In this document: positions 33,911-47,148 of the stretch, in pieces
How positions within the stretch are numbered: the first letter of the stretch is position 1
Layout of the letters: the number at the start of each line of letters is the position of its first letter
Origin: Ottelia alismoides
Lineage: Eukaryota; Streptophyta; Magnoliopsida; Alismatales; Hydrocharitaceae
Assembly: GCA_037367405.1 (NCBI GenBank)
Contig: JAZKJV010009788.1
Span: 558,001-622,000, forward strand
DNA length: 64,000 bases
Reading direction: 5' to 3'
The notes under the pieces: model-generated
Told to the model about the DNA's origin: nothing
Seen by the model: the letters and a program-made list of their open reading frames with translations, nothing else
The model's database searches: none
Made by a program: the position numbers and the translations under genes

Positions 33911-36660
33911 TCATACCAGAAGAATGGGGGCAACGTCAATGGTCGGCGGGTCATGATCTAGATATAGTTTCAGGCGTTGACCATTGACGCGGAAGGTAGC
34001 GGAAGATGACGGTTTGGATATGTCAATACTGCCGTTGTCATGTACCTTCCTGACCACATATGGACCTTTCCACTTGCTATGTAATTTCCCTGGAAATAAT
34101 TTCAGCCTGGAATCAAACAACCACACTCTCTGCTCTGGCTCAAACTGTTTATGGCTGATATGAGAATCATGCCATGTCTTCACTTTTTCCTTATACTGTA
34201 GGTTGTTGGAAAAGGCCGTGTCTCTCAGTTCTTCCAGGGCTGCCAACTCTGTGCTTCTCTGTTCTCCTATACTCTCGGGATCTAACAGTAACTCAGTGAC
34301 TGCCCAAAAGGATTTGTGCTTGATTTTCACTGGCAAATGGCACGGCTTGCCATAGACGAGTCGAAAGGGAGATGTCCCCAATGGATTCTTGAAGGAAGTC
34401 CGATAGGCCCACAAGTTCGAGTCCAAAAGCTGTGACCAATCCTTTCGGTCTGGGCGGACAACCTTCTGCAAGATAGTTTTTATCTCCCGGTTCGAGACTT
34501 CGGCAAGACCATTAGTCTGATGGTCAATGCCGAACTCGTCTGCAAGGGCCCTAACCTTGTCATTGATGAAATGAGACCCCCCGTCTGAAATCAAGACTCT
34601 AGGTACCCCGAACCGTGAAATGATATTTTTCCTCAAAAATTTGCATACGGTTTTAGCATCTGCGGCTCGGGCGGGGATAGCCTCAACCCATCGGCTGACA
34701 TAATCAACAGCGAGCAAAATATGCTCGAATCCCTGACTCTTAGGAAACGGGCCCATGAAATCAATCCCCCATGCATCAAAAACCTCACAAAAGTGAATGG
34801 GTTGCATGGGCATCATGTCTCTCTGTCCGCAAGTTCCCATTTTCTGACAGTCAGTACATCTCTTCACGAACTCATCAGAATCCTTGAAGAGAGTAGGCCA
34901 CCATAGGCCGGATTGAAGCACCTTCTGTGCTGTCCTTTTTCCAGAATGATGTCCTCCTGCCTCAAGCTTGTGGCAGTATGTGAGGACGCTATGATGCTCT
35001 TCTGGAGGAATGCACCTCCTCCAGATGTTGTCCCCTCCTTCATGATAAATGACAGGATCCTCCCAATGGTAAAACTTGGCCTTCGCCAGGAGGGTCTCGA
35101 GTTTCTGCCTGGGCCAACCTTGTGGGATCGTCTTGGCAACAAGATAGTTCACAATATCGGCGTACCACAAGAGCGAGGTGATAGCCAAGATCGCCTCATC
35201 TGGAAATGTCTCTGTGATAGGTACGCTGGGCTCAGATTCCTCAAGATTCTCCAATCTGGAGAGATGATCCGCCACCACATTCTTAACTCCAGGCTTATCC
35301 TTAATCTCAATATCAAATTCCTGGTGCAGAAGGATCCATCTGGTAAGACGTGCTTTGGCATCCTTCTTAGCCATTAAGTACCGGATGGCGGTGTGGTCGG
35401 TGTAAATTGTCAATCTAGATCCGAGAATGTAAGATCTATACTTATCCAGAGCAAAGACTACGACCAACATCTCTTTCTCAGTCACAATGTAATTCCGCTG
35501 AGCGGCATCCAAAGTCCGGCTGGAGTAGTGAATGGCAAAAGGTAATCCATCCCTCCTCTGTCCAAGCACAGCCCCAACGGCATAATCTGAAGCGTCCGTC
35601 ATGATCTCGAATGGGAGAGACCAATCAGGTGGCTGAAGGACAGGAGCAGAAACAACCATGCCTTTGAGAGTCTCAAAAGACGCAAGACACTTATCATCGA
35701 CAATGAACTTGGTGTCTTTCGTCAGCAAGTCAGTGAGCGGTCGGGCAATCCGACTGAAGTCCTGAATGAACCGTCGGTAGAAACCGACATGCCCCAGAAA
35801 AGACTGCAACTGACGTAGATTGGACGGTGGATTGAGTTTTCTAATATATCCACCTTGGCCGGATCGACCTCCATGCCCCTGTTGGAGACGATCTGACCAA
35901 GGACCGTCCCTTGAGTCACCATGAAGTGACTCTTCTCCCAAGATAAAACAAGATTGACCTCTATGCAGCGCTGAAGCACACGGTCTAGGCAGTCAAGACA
36001 AGCATCGAACCCATCACCATAGACCGAGAAGTCATCCATGAAGACCTCTAAACAGTCACCCACCATGTCCGAGAATATGGACAACATGCACCTTTGGAAT
36101 GTCGCCGGAGCGTTACATAGACCAAAGGGCATCCGTCTGAAAGCATACGTCCCAAACGGACAGGTGAATGTCGTTTTCTCCTTGTCTTCGGGCGCAATGG
36201 CCACTTGATTGTATCTAGAGTACCCGCAAGAAAACAATAATGACTCTTCCCAGCTAGCCGTTCGATAATATGATCAATGAAGGGCAGCGGGAAATGATCC
36301 TTCTTGGTGGCCTCATTCAATCGTCTGTAGTCCACACAGACCCTCCAAGAAGTGGGTACTCGGGTAGGGATCTCTTCTCCAGACTCATTAACAATTGTAG
36401 TGATACCCGTCTTCTTGGGTACCACATGTAGTGGACTAATCAATTTGGAGTCGGAGATGGGGTAGATAAAATCGACGCTCCACCACTTTGATATTTCTTT
36501 CATGACTACGTCTCGAAGATTCGGATTCAGCCGTCGTTGGAACTCACGCGACGGCCTAACGTTGTCCTCAAGATAGATGTGGTGGGAGCAAAGATTCGGG
36601 CTCAACCCCTGGAGATAAACTATACTCCAACCTATTGCCTTGCGGTTTCTTTCAAGAACC
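33911..36660 (-). pseudogene. pol: Pol: reverse transcriptase, RNase H, integrase (element B)
   Basis: Homologous to the A block, but broken. RT begins after the VLERNRKAIGW junction (about 36650), which is intact here. One base is lost near 36224-36228 (after CFL), and the frame is changed again near 35843-35850 (after DPAKVDI), so RT is read in three frames; FMDD is present near 36040. From about 35840 to 33911 the frame is open through RNase H (DASDYAVGAV, TEKEM, YTDH all kept) and integrase. Integrase lacks eight residues (RVATPYHP in A) at about 34518-34523, shortening the second Asp to Glu spacing from 35 to 27. It is therefore not expected to be active. Confidence 0.9.
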
Positions 36661-39182
36661 TCCATCAGACGAGATTCTTGTTCTCCAGTCAAACTTGCTG
36701 AGATATTGACTGGGTGCATGTCTGGCTCACCCGCAAGGAATCTATACTTCAACGACTGCGGCAGAGGTTTCCGTTCTGGACAACTGGGAGGTGGCAGATC
36801 TGGCTTCTGATATGTCTGTGAAAACGCGACCAGGTCTGCATGGGAGAACTCTCGCTCTCCATGAATCTCTGACAAAAGGCTGTCTGCTGAATCATCAATA
36901 AACTGCACTGGCACGCACTCTGTCATGGTTGTTGGCTCAAAAGCAATCAGACAAGGTAAATAGTCATCAAAATCATCCCAATCAACGTCTGAATCCGAGG
37001 GATCAGAAGGAGATGAGCAAGAATGAAAATCATAAGCACCATTTGTCCCGACGCTGTCAGCCTCAGGTGTATCCTCATCTAGGGGTGTGCTCTCCCGACT
37101 CTCGACTGCCATAAGCTTTAGATACAGTGAATCTGTAGGCAGGGCGAGGGTCGGTGCCACAGGATCTGTCCAGTTAGATTCATCATCAGTCATCACAAAA
37201 TCACACACCTGGTGGATGTCTAGCTCTTCCTCTGTCATCTGCGTGGCTTCGCTTGACTGCTCCGAGCATTCTAACTCTCTAGCTCTGGTTTCCTCGATCG
37301 TCTCTATTTGTATGGTTTCACCCTCTACACGAAAACATACCCTCCCACAATCATGATCGGTCACCGCCTTGGTTGTGGCCAAGAATGGACGCCCCAGTAT
37401 GATGGGGGCATCGGTTACCGACTCAGGGATCTCCATGTCCAACACAACGAAGTCCACGGGGAATTTCAGGCCCTGAATGGTAACGACCACGTCTTTCAAT
37501 AACCCCTTCGGCCTCTTAGTCGACCTATCAGCAAACTGAAGGACCGTCCTGCTCCTAAGAAGAGGACCAAACTCGAATCGATCGAGCAAGGCTGCCGGAA
37601 GAAGGTTAATTGAAGAGCCGTTGTCTAACAGAGTACGATCAAACTGCTGCTCCTGAATCTCGCATCTGACATAGGGACCTCCTGCGTCTGGTCTCTTAGC
37701 TGGCAGCTTGTTCTGAATGGTGCAGCAAGTGTCATGCGTGAGCATATAGATCTGATCTCGGTACCTCTTCTTCCTGCGGACAGTAGTTGTCTCTTTTAAA
37801 TTCTTTTTGAAGAAGGGGATACGCCCAATTGCTTCCTGTAGAGTCAGCTGATTGTGGAATCTGTCAATCATTTGGTTGCTGAACTCTACCTGCTGGTTCT
37901 TTTTTGGATTTTCTTTTTTACTCCCCTTCGCTCGGCGGAGTGCCTCAGGGAAGGGGATGGTAGGGGCCTCCTCAGATGGAGGGCTAGGAAGGGGTCCCTG
38001 TGCCCGTGAAGGATTAGAATCCATACAATCATCATCATTCAACACATATGGATCCGCAGTGTGAACAGAAACCTTTCCTTTATTCATATTTTTGTTTTTC
38101 TTTTTGTTACCACAGTTCATAGATACAAAAGGTGGTAACATCACAGATGGAGGCTCAGCAAAAGTAGATGTGGTGGCCTCAGTACCACCACCGGCACCTG
38201 TCTCTGCGGCATCAACACCGCGCTCTGGCTCTGCATCCAAAATGGTGGCATCATCACCACCGTCTGCAGCTGGTATCACGACAGCCTTAGTATCGTCGTC
38301 TGGATCTCCAGCATTGGTGGCTTCAGCACCACCGTCTTCAATATCATCATTAGCGGCATCAGCACCGCTACTCTGCTCCTCTGGCGCTCCTGGTTCAGCT
38401 GGTGGTTGTCGCTCAGAAGAGGCACCGCCGGCTGGCATCCTACCGCTCCTAGTAGTCACAAAATCAGCATCATACAAAGAAAAAGACATATCACTCGAAT
38501 AGTCACTAGGAGAGGTACCGTCTATAAACTCTACCTGCTCAGACTTTCTTTTCAGATTGTTCGGGTTGGGTTCAATCTGAGCGGGTATGGCGGCCTTGCC
38601 TTTGATGATTTCCCTCATTTCCTGCCGGAATTCATCCATTTCTTGCCTGAAGGATGCTCGCTGTTCGGAGAGCAAGCGCGCAAGATCGTCGAGAGTTGGG
38701 TTCTCAAAAGCGGGAGCCTGAGAACCGGATGGGTTCCCTTGCGGGAAATGAGGCTGCTGCTGTGGTTGATACTGGAGAGGATGGGGATAAGATTGCTGAG
38801 GCTGATGTTGCTGCCTCCACTGCTGTCCCTGATAGGCGGGACGAGGACCACTCTGGTACTGCGGCTGGTGAGCATATTGGGGCTGCTGCTGCTGTTGCGG
38901 CTGGCTGTTCTGCTGTCCTTGGGCAGGAGGCTGCTGCTGGGATGAGGAGCCACCATTTCCCCAACGGAATCCGGGGTGATCACGACGGATCCCGGGCTTA
39001 GGGTACCGATCGTACCAAATCCCATTGACTTCCATCAATGGTTCCTGCTCGAAGGAGGGTGGAGGAAGAACGGCCAGTGGCTGCTCCGGCTGGTAAACCG
39101 CCATCTGCGTGTCCGAAGACGGCGGCTGCGCTGGGTAGTACTGTAGCAGTGGGACCGGCTCTGCCTGGATGTGATTCACCTA
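36661..39182 (-). pseudogene. Gag-pol linker and aspartic protease (element B)
   Basis: The frame is open over the whole stretch (from 39179 downward), the best-preserved copy of this part in the window. It begins with a Q-rich linker, then KAAIPAQIEPNPNNLKRKSE (about 38600), an acidic linker with EAT/DAA repeats (about 38150-38400), the IDRFHNQLTLQEA segment, protease with LLDNGSSINLLP (about 37617-37625; DNG in place of DSG, catalytic Asp kept) and IILGRPFLATTKAV. A second acidic linker leads to RT. An in-frame TAG (39180-39182) separates it from gag. Confidence 0.86.
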
Positions 39183-40674
39183 GCGGTACGAGGCAGAGGG
39201 TTGGGACGAGTTGCTACTGCTCTGATCAGCACGTGATCTGGGAGGCTGCTGGGAAGAAGTCTGGGCCTCCTGGATGCAAAGAATCTGCGTCTTCATATCA
39301 CTCATCGTCTTGGCAATTTGGTCCATCTGGGCCATGCCTTGCATCTGTTTCTTCTCGAGGATCTCGAGATGGTCCAGTTTCTCACTGATGATTCCCATGT
39401 CAGCTGCGGCTGATTCAGCTTGGGCTGCGACTGCCGACGAAGTGTTAGGACCGGCATCGATGCGGGCGATCCTCTGGAATGGTCCCGCTCCTTACGGGGG
39501 CTTCTGCTGTGTGTAAACACGGGCTTGGGCCATCACGGTTGAATTTTCTACCATGCCCTCGTAAATGGACCAAACGTCGTCTTCACCCTTGAAAAAGTAC
39601 GACCCACCGCAAGAGGCATTGACAAGCCCCTGCAACTTCGGTGTCATCCCACAGAAGAAACTCTGGACTAAGTTGGGCTTGGAGATGTCATGATGTGGAC
39701 ACCGGTCAATGAGCTCTCTGAATCGATCCCAGGATTCATGGAATTGTTCGTTTGGGATCATGACAAAGTTGTTGATCATCGCTCTAGCTGCATTAATCCG
39801 GCCGAGAGGGTAGTATTTCTTCAGATACGCGGTCCGGAGATCTGCCCAAGTATCGATGAACTGCCCCAGATGTTTGAGCTAGTATGCGGCTCTGTCAACC
39901 AAGGAGAATGGGAAGGCGATCATCTTGATCGTGTCCTCGGTCATCAACCTGTCATGGATCGTGCTGCATATCATTTCGAACTCTTGGAGGTAGAGGTGTG
40001 GCTCTTCGGTCGGTAACCCATGGAACTTGGGTAGAAGCTGAATGATATGGGGCCGAAGCTCGAAATCTCCATGATAGGCGGAAGTCTGATCCAACGATGA
40101 GTGAGGGACATCCAACGATGAGTGAGGGATGCTGCTGGATTGTGCAATTCCCTCATGATAGTCTGTGGTGGTCTCTCAGCGTCGGGATCACCTCCTCCTG
40201 CATCAGGTCCATCTCCTCCTCCACCGTCGCCACCGCCACCGCCCCAGCTCGGTTTTCTCTCATCTGTGCTATTTGTCTCATGAGATCACCCATGAAGGTA
40301 CCCTGGTCTCGGATCTGCCTCTGCATGGTCTCCAGGGATGCTAGAAGTGAATTGTTGATGGCGGCTTGATCAATAAAGTAGGGAGGGTGCTCATGGTCAT
40401 CTGGATGTTCGACTCTATCAACCATCTCGGGATTCTCTGAAAAAGCAAAAGAGGCCATCTCAGGTGCTGTCGAATGATCTGAACTCTGTGATGCACTGAA
40501 TTCTGAAACTATTGGACTGAGAGAAGGAGAATGAGAAGGGTGGTCGAGGGGGAACAGGATGGAAGTAAACTCAGGCTCGGAGAGCGGACTCTCCGAGGTA
40601 GTCCTAGATGAATGAGGAGGAGTGCTGGATAGCGGTGCCGACAAAGTCGGCCTAAGAGATCTCCGTCCCATCAT
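39183..40674 (-). pseudogene. gag: Gag (element B), with three nonsense codons and frameshifts
   Basis: The start is the double ATG at 40674/40671 giving MMGRRSLR. The upstream open frame is leader. A frame change occurs in the G-rich tract near 40238-40250, and one G is lost near 40070. A 21-bp unit is tandemly duplicated in frame (40089-40109, 40110-40130; LTHRWMS twice). Stops: TAG at 39879-39881 where A has Trp, TAA at 39492-39494, and TAG at 39180-39182 where A has Gln. The capsid block (MRELHNP to CGGSYF) and coiled coil (EKLDHLEILEKKQ) are clear. Confidence 0.85.
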
Positions 40675-42408
40675 CTTGATTATTTGGAAGAGAAGGGTGA
40701 ATGCAGAAGAAGAAGGAAGAAATGAGAAGCAAAATTGCGCACAATTGTGCTGTGTTTTTGATCTTGACCTCAATAGAACTAGCAATCAAACACAAAACAT
40801 GGGTGAGTTCACCAACTCAACACATGAAGCCGTGAAGGTTCGGCTTTTATCTTGTCAGTTTTAGCTTGAATTCAGGAATTAATCTTTTCACGAGTCCTTA
40901 GAGCGCTATTCCTAAAGGAGAGAGAGTACTGCCGGAAAAGTATTCCCGTACTTGTCCTCCTCCTGTGTAACCTGTAACTTGCACTTTTTAAGGTCCTTGT
41001 AACCCTTCCTGGATCCCTACTCAGCCAAAGAATAAGAGGGAGGAAGCCGATAGGCGAAACCGATACTTCGGACCTCGCTAGCAACGGAATCACCCGTGAG
41101 CGTGCAAGATCCTACTCGGACGCAGACGATGAGACAGACACACCCGTGAAGGCGTGGCCTATGCTCGGTACTTCGGACAAGGTCGATGCTCACACAATAG
41201 TGAGTCACCAATGGCGACCAAGCCCTACTCGCCTACGTACGATAGTAGCACCAATACTTCGGAAATCCAGGCGATACACAAGGCAGCCACAAGTTGGGTT
41301 TTGGGCTCTAATCTTTACGAAGCACTCAACTCACTTGGAAGGAGACCTTCCCATGCAACCTGAATACAAGTGAGGGTGTGACTCTCCCCAATCAATGAAT
41401 CCAATTACCAATTTTATTTTTGGTCAAGGTTTTCTTAGCAGTCCTTTTTTTAATTTTTTTGGTGTTATCGCTTCTTTTGAGTCAATTCAAACAAGCGCCT
41501 AACGGTTTTTGTATTTTCTTTGATCCTACTTTGTCCAAAAACAAAGGGAGAATAGAGTCGGAAAAGCCAATGCAAGTCGACACCAAGGTGCCTAGATGAT
41601 GGATGCAAAGTAAGAAGACTTACAACGAATCCCAGCTCTCTCCATGCAGGATGCAAAGCAGAATTTGTAAACCTAAACTACATGCCGGTATGCAATGCAG
41701 AAATCGTCCTAAGATAGGTAACTGCTAGCGTAAAGAACCGCAAGCTAACCACTAACCTCCAATCCTAAGGTCCGGTCTAGGCTCATCCCTCCTTCTCTCG
41801 ACACATCGAGTTTAGGAGAAACGCTTGGCAGGATGAGCTCGCGGCGCGCGGATCGAAAGCTAATGACTAACTGTTTAATTAGACTAAGTCCAAATACGAT
41901 CTATAGGAACATGCAAAGGTGATTAGTGTGTTTGGACCTAATCTAATCGATCAAGCAAGCCTAGAGTCTAAGGGCTCAATCCACAAAAGAAATGAGAATG
42001 AAAACAAAATCGGAAAATGACTGACGGAAAATGCGATGAAAACCGCGGTGAGCCCTCGGGTGAACAAACACCCGGAAATTAGGCCCTGAAGTGTCTGAAA
42101 GTCTGAGTCATGTATTATTACAAATTATAAATCACTCTCTCTCACAAAAATAAAATGCAAGCTAACTAAGCACTCTCTCACTCCTCCTGCTCTCTCCTGA
42201 CGGCTGGGCTTAAGAAAAGCCAACTCTGCTTCACGTGGCTGCTCCGGATCCCCTGGGTGATCCGCCTCGCTCCGCGGTCCCTCGTAAGAAGACAAAAGAG
42301 TGGTCAGAAAGCTCAAGAAAATATATCACAAATAAGAGAGATAAAAGTGAAAGCAATAGTGAAGACCATCAACACAATCAAACAAAACAATGAACTACTC
42401 GCTGTTGC
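40675..42408 (-). other. Leader of element B
   Basis: Noncoding. It shares with A and D the GGATGAGCC.AGACCGGA phrase (about 41771-41800, reverse) and part of the GGGGAGAG stem-loop sequence (about 41383-41400). Short ORFs are not conserved. Confidence 0.65.
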
Positions 42409-42426
42409 TCCCTGGCAACGGCGCCA
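42409..42426 (-). promoter_or_regulatory. Primer-binding site, tRNA-Asp type (element B)
   Basis: Minus-strand TGGCGCCGTTGCCAGGGA, two bases from the 5' LTR end at 42429. One base differs from the A site. Confidence 0.93.
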
Positions 42427-44466
42427 TTTGATAAACATGAAATTCACGCGGGTCTAAATTGGTGTCTCACACAAGGCGGAGACAACCGTCGTTGTGGCGA
42501 CTCTCAAATGAATCTCGTATTTAATCAATAATTAACCCACACTATAGATCAAGCAATGACAAACTATGTGAAGTTAAAATTTATTTTTAACTCTACATAA
42601 ATGGTGTATAGGACAAGTATGCAGAGAGTTCGAACACAGGGAGCAAACAGGGCAGATCGGACAAATGTGTGTATGTGTGAGTATGAAATGTTGTCTATAC
42701 TATGCAAGCAATTTTTTTGTGGGTTTTTAATTTTTTTAATTTAGTTTTTAATTTTGTATTTTGATTTTTAATTTTCTGATTTTTATATTTTATATTTATA
42801 TATTTTTTTATTTGCTTTTTCAATATTGGAATATGTAAGCAAGGTAATAAAAAGGGTGATACAATAATTATAAAAATACTCAAAAATAGCCAAAAATTCA
42901 GAAATAAAATCTTTTTGGTAATTTTATGATTTTTTACTGTTTTTGTGAGTTTTGGGTATTTTCAAGATGTTTTTGGTATTTTTAAATACTGAAATAAAGG
43001 AAAACAGGGGACTAGCTACTGGCTGTGAGTAAAATAGGACTTAAAAATATCAAACAGCCACAAATTTTCCCAAACTAATTTTCAAATAAAGATAAGAAAA
43101 TATAGAATCTATAGAAACTGAGTTTGCATTTTTCTGATTTTTCTACAATTTTTTAGATGTTTTTGAAGTTTTTAAGTGTTTTCTAATTTTTAGGGTTTTT
43201 CTTTTGAGATTTTTAGTGATTTTTGTACTGACACTAAAATAGGATAAAATAGACATTGGGGAATTTTTTTGGAATTTTTCGAGGTATTTTAATATTATTT
43301 ATGATTTTTATAAGCTAGACAGTGCACAAAATGGATGTTTTTGATTTTTAATAAATAATAAAAATACGAGAAAATCAAAAACTAAAAATATGGCGTTAAA
43401 GAACAAGCACACATGAGCTTATCTTGAATTTTTGAGAATTTTTCGAATTAAAATGATGCCTTAATTAAATAGAACAAGCACACAAAAATGTCACAGCCTG
43501 ATAGGGGTATATATGCAAATATTAAAACATCCAGGGGTATCTAAGCACTTTTTCCACAAATTTTAACTCTTAATATTCAAATTTATGGACCGAATATAGA
43601 TCCTCAAACCCGCAGGGGTGTCGGTGCAAAAAGCCCACCAGGGCACGTGACTTGCACGCGCCTGGGAGGGACCTAAGTGTAATTCCAACAAAGCCTGAGG
43701 GCTTACATGCAATTATCCCAAAATTTTAACACTTGAACTGGAACTCCTGGTACTAAAACAAAATAACAAAGGGGCCGAGGACCTCAATGCAAAATGCCCG
43801 TACCTCACGTGAACAGGTCACGTGAGGTGACGTGGCAGAGGACCCTTGTGTAATTACTGAAAGTTCGAGGGCCTTTTTGCAAATTTTACAAAAGTTTTTT
43901 TAACTACTAATAAAAGTCTTAGGATTAAAACTAAATTACAAAAATGGTGAGGGTTTAAATGCAAAATACCCTCGCAAGGCACATCCAACGGCGAATGGAC
44001 GCTGATGACGCGTGGCGCAAATCCAACGATCGGTGGCTAGGCGCGATCCAGCGGCGTGGGCCGCGCCACTTATCCACGTGGCAGCTTCTCCTGGCGCGAT
44101 GACGGTTCGCTCGTGGACGGCCTGTATTAGAAGGATCTCGACGATGTTGAAGGTAGAGGCTCTCGAAGATCCAACGGCTGGTGGTGGATCTGGGCAGGGC
44201 CAGTGATCGAACAGCTGAAGGACTATGAGGAAGAACAGGGAAGAACTCGCCGCCTGCGAGCTTCCCTGATCTCCTTCTTCCTCCTCGGGCACTATCTCGA
44301 GCTGCAAAATGGCTCAGCGGGATCCTCTGGTCCTCCTCCAGATGCTGGGGGCGACAAAACTCTCCGGCGCAGCACGGAGGAGCGACGCGAGGTCGGCGGA
44401 GCAGAGGGGCTCCAGGAACCTCGGCGAGAGCAAAATTGACCCCCAGGTGCTTCAAAGCTTCAGTAC

Positions 44467-44713
44467 CTGCACCAAAATGTGTTAAGGAGGTCGAGGGCAA
44501 AATGCCTCAACCTCCAATGGCTCTCAAAACTGGGGTGATCAGCGAGAGGGATACTCGCCGGAGCTTGCTCCGGCGAGGCGAGTCGATTAAGCGAGTCGAT
44601 GGTGGATTGAACGTGGAATATGGATCTAAATCCTCCTAAGGGTACGAGGAATGTGACTAGGGTAAAAGTGGAATCGATGACAGCCTCAATGGTCGGAGCC
44701 AGAGGGAATATAC
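44467..44713 (-). other. Candidate leader intron in the B LTR transcript
   Basis: Minus strand GTTGAG|GTATAT at 44713 and TTTTGGTGCAG|GT ending at 44467 are plausible splice sites downstream of the TATA box. In the 3' LTR the acceptor reads GCATG (about 29575), so only the 5' LTR copy, which would be transcribed, keeps it. Confidence 0.35.
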
Positions 44714-44884
44714 CTCAACGGGAAAACTTGCCGGAGGTGTGGTTGGAACGCGCCCAGCTCGTGCTGATCCTCCGCCTTGAAGAAGAAGACCTGGAGCTGT
44801 CACCTCCAAGGTGCTCGAGCGAGTCCAAGGGAGGAAAAACTGGATGAATCGCGGTTCGAATTTCAAACGAAAGTTGGAGCTGGG

Positions 44885-45157
44885 TTATATGGGGTTGACG
44901 GTCAGTGGGGAAAGAACGAGGCGTGGTGGTTGATTCAACGCACGACAGCCCAGGCAAACATCTGGGCGAGCATGAGAGATGAGCGAAGATCAAAGTTGCA
45001 GAAGGTTGCATCACCAGAAGATGAAAGACCTGGCCTCGAAAAATCCACAAAAGTGGGTCAAAAACAAGGCTGGCAGAGCTACAGGACCTAGGGTCAAAGA
45101 GTTGACCCGAGGTCAACTCTCCTGGCCCCCCTGGTTGGTCCACGTGGACCAACCAGG
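44885..45157 (-). promoter_or_regulatory. LTR promoter of element B (5' LTR copy)
   Basis: A 28-bp perfect palindrome at 45130-45157, an inverted W-box with 10-bp arms at 45098-45120, and TATA-like CCATATAA at 44885-44892. This copy would drive the genomic RNA. Confidence 0.66.
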
Positions 45158-46291
45158 AAAAACCTGGTAAAAATCATTTATAAAATCATTTTAAAATAGT
45201 GAATGATGTCATTTTATTTAGGTTATAAAATGAAAAGTGATTATTATTTTATAAAGTATTTAATTCTGATTTTTAATTATTTTTATGGAATATATTTTTA
45301 TAAGTTACCTATTATGCCCCTTATAGGTATATTACCTATATATTGTATTCTTTTATTTTTGTTTTGTGTCTTTTAATTTTATTATTTTTATTTAGTATTT
45401 TATAAAATCATAGAATACTTCTATATACACAAATATATTTTTGTTTTATTTTTTTGATATGTTTTGTACATTAAATAAAATATAAGTAGGTAATGTATAG
45501 GTATGTATATAGGTATAATACCTGTGTTTTATATATACAAATATTTTTATTTTGAGTTTTCTTTGCATTTTTATTCTGATTTTAATGTACTTAATTATTA
45601 TAAGTAATAATTGCATAATTATAAAAATATACAAATAATGAATATATAATAAATCAAATATTTTAATCTGTACAAGTATACAATGTGGGTCGAAAACTCA
45701 ACTTTCAAACCGTAGCTCCGCCAAATGCGAAACCACCGCCATTAAATAGCTTATTTTATTCTATATACAATTAAAGGTGAGTTTGCTGCATTTGGAGTTT
45801 TCAGTTGTGAGATACAGGTCTGGGAAGTTGGGATTCTGGAATTTTATTCAGACCATAACTTTTTATTTGTATGAAATAAATTTTGTATTTTTCTTTATTT
45901 AATTATTTACAACTTTCATGTACAAAGTTTCTTTATTTGAGGTATAAAAAGTGGAACCAAAAATAGGTCCCAAAATGAATAAAGAACGAATTAAAGAGTA
46001 TTGTATTTTGACTGTAATTGGCCCTTATCTCCCCCTACTTTATTCCTTGTCGACCTATTCATCAAGATGCCTAGGTCTCAGGGTTTGGATCATAAAATAT
46101 TTGCAATATTTTATTCTTTTTCTTTTCTTGTATTTATTATATAATTTTAGCTTTAATTACAGTATTTTATACATTATTTACAGGTACATGCATGAATGCT
46201 AAGATGGTGTAATTAATACTATTTACAGTCATTTGCTAGGGTTTTTGGTGCCAAAATGATAGAATAAAGATGATGAAATGTGTATTCATCA

Positions 46292-46296
46292 ACTGC
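46292..46296. repeat. Target site duplication of element B, right copy
   Basis: ACTGC matches 27530-27534. Confidence 0.93.
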
Positions 46297-47148
46297 TCAA
46301 AGAATTTGGGTTGGGACCGCTCAAGTCTATCAAAATGATTCAACATTTGCAAATACATCAATCAAATGACCCAGAGGCATTTTGGAGGATGTCATTGTCA
46401 CCATTCAAGTGATGAAAGTCCATGCTAACTTCATTGTGTTGGGCATGGACACCTCTGCTCCTTTTCTGCACACCCTAATCATACTTGGATGATAGTTCCT
46501 TCGAATAGCCGAAGCAGTGGTGGATTACGGTACCAGACATATCATCTTTCGTTCTAGTAGTGACAAGGTGCCCATCGAGATGATCGAAGTGCCAAAGCTG
46601 ACAAATTCTACATCAGATGAGAGTGAGCCTGCACATCAGAGGACAGAGGACTATGATTTTCTAGAAGAAATCAGAGATACAAATCTGTTCATGGATGATA
46701 TCGAGACACATGAATTCCTCACCGCTAAGGAAGGAGTGGAAAACACAAACGAGTTTCCCTATGTCTTTGAAGACAAAATCTTTACTTATTTGCCTGAGGA
46801 ATTCATTATTGGTTACATGTCCTTGGTAGAGCAAGAAGAGATTATTGAAAAAAATGTGAACAAGATGAAATTATTGAAATTTTCTTTGAAACATTTAACT
46901 CAGAGCTTGCATCCCCAATGGTGGATAGTTTATAGTTGATGGATTTGACACCACCACCCTGCACAGTTGTTGAAGTTGCTATTGAAATGATTCCTACCCC
47001 ACATGATCTTAAACCATTGCCACCAAACATGAAGTATGACTTCCTTACGGGTGAACAGAACATGTTCCTAATCATCGTAAATTCACAACTGACCGAGGAC
47101 CAAGAATCTCTTCTGCTCGAGATTCTAGAAAGGAACCACAAGGTATAG
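46297..47148 (+). pseudogene. Protease C-terminal part and linker, relic of element C
   Basis: Directly after B the C protein similarity resumes: EFGLGPLKSIKM..QSNDPEAF.RMS matches FELGTLRQSM..SVKRPKGLSRD of A. After frameshifts, 46517-46939 gives VVDYGTRHIIFRSSSDKVPIEMIE (the segment after protease) and an acidic linker. 46936-47148 has HDLKPLPPNMKYDFLTGEQ..EDQESLLLEILERN, the pre-RT junction. Confidence 0.82.

Larger units (their letters stand above)
27535..46291 (-). mobile_element. Element B: full-length Athila-type retrotransposon, minus strand (18757 bp)
   Basis: Two LTRs of 3877 and 3863 bp, PBS (42409-42426), PPT (31412-31423), gag-pol on the minus strand and a 5-bp target duplication ACTGC. 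It is inserted in the protease region of C in opposite orientation. Hand comparison of the outer 71 bases of the LTRs shows 3 differences, more than D shows, so B is probably the older insertion of the two. Confidence 0.95.
42429..46291 (-). repeat. 5' LTR of element B
   Basis: In element orientation it starts at 46291 with TGATGAATACACATTTCATCA and ends TTTATCA at 42429 next to the PBS. It is collinear with 27535-31411 with scattered substitutions and small indels. The following ACTGC (46292-46296) is the target duplicate. Confidence 0.94.
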
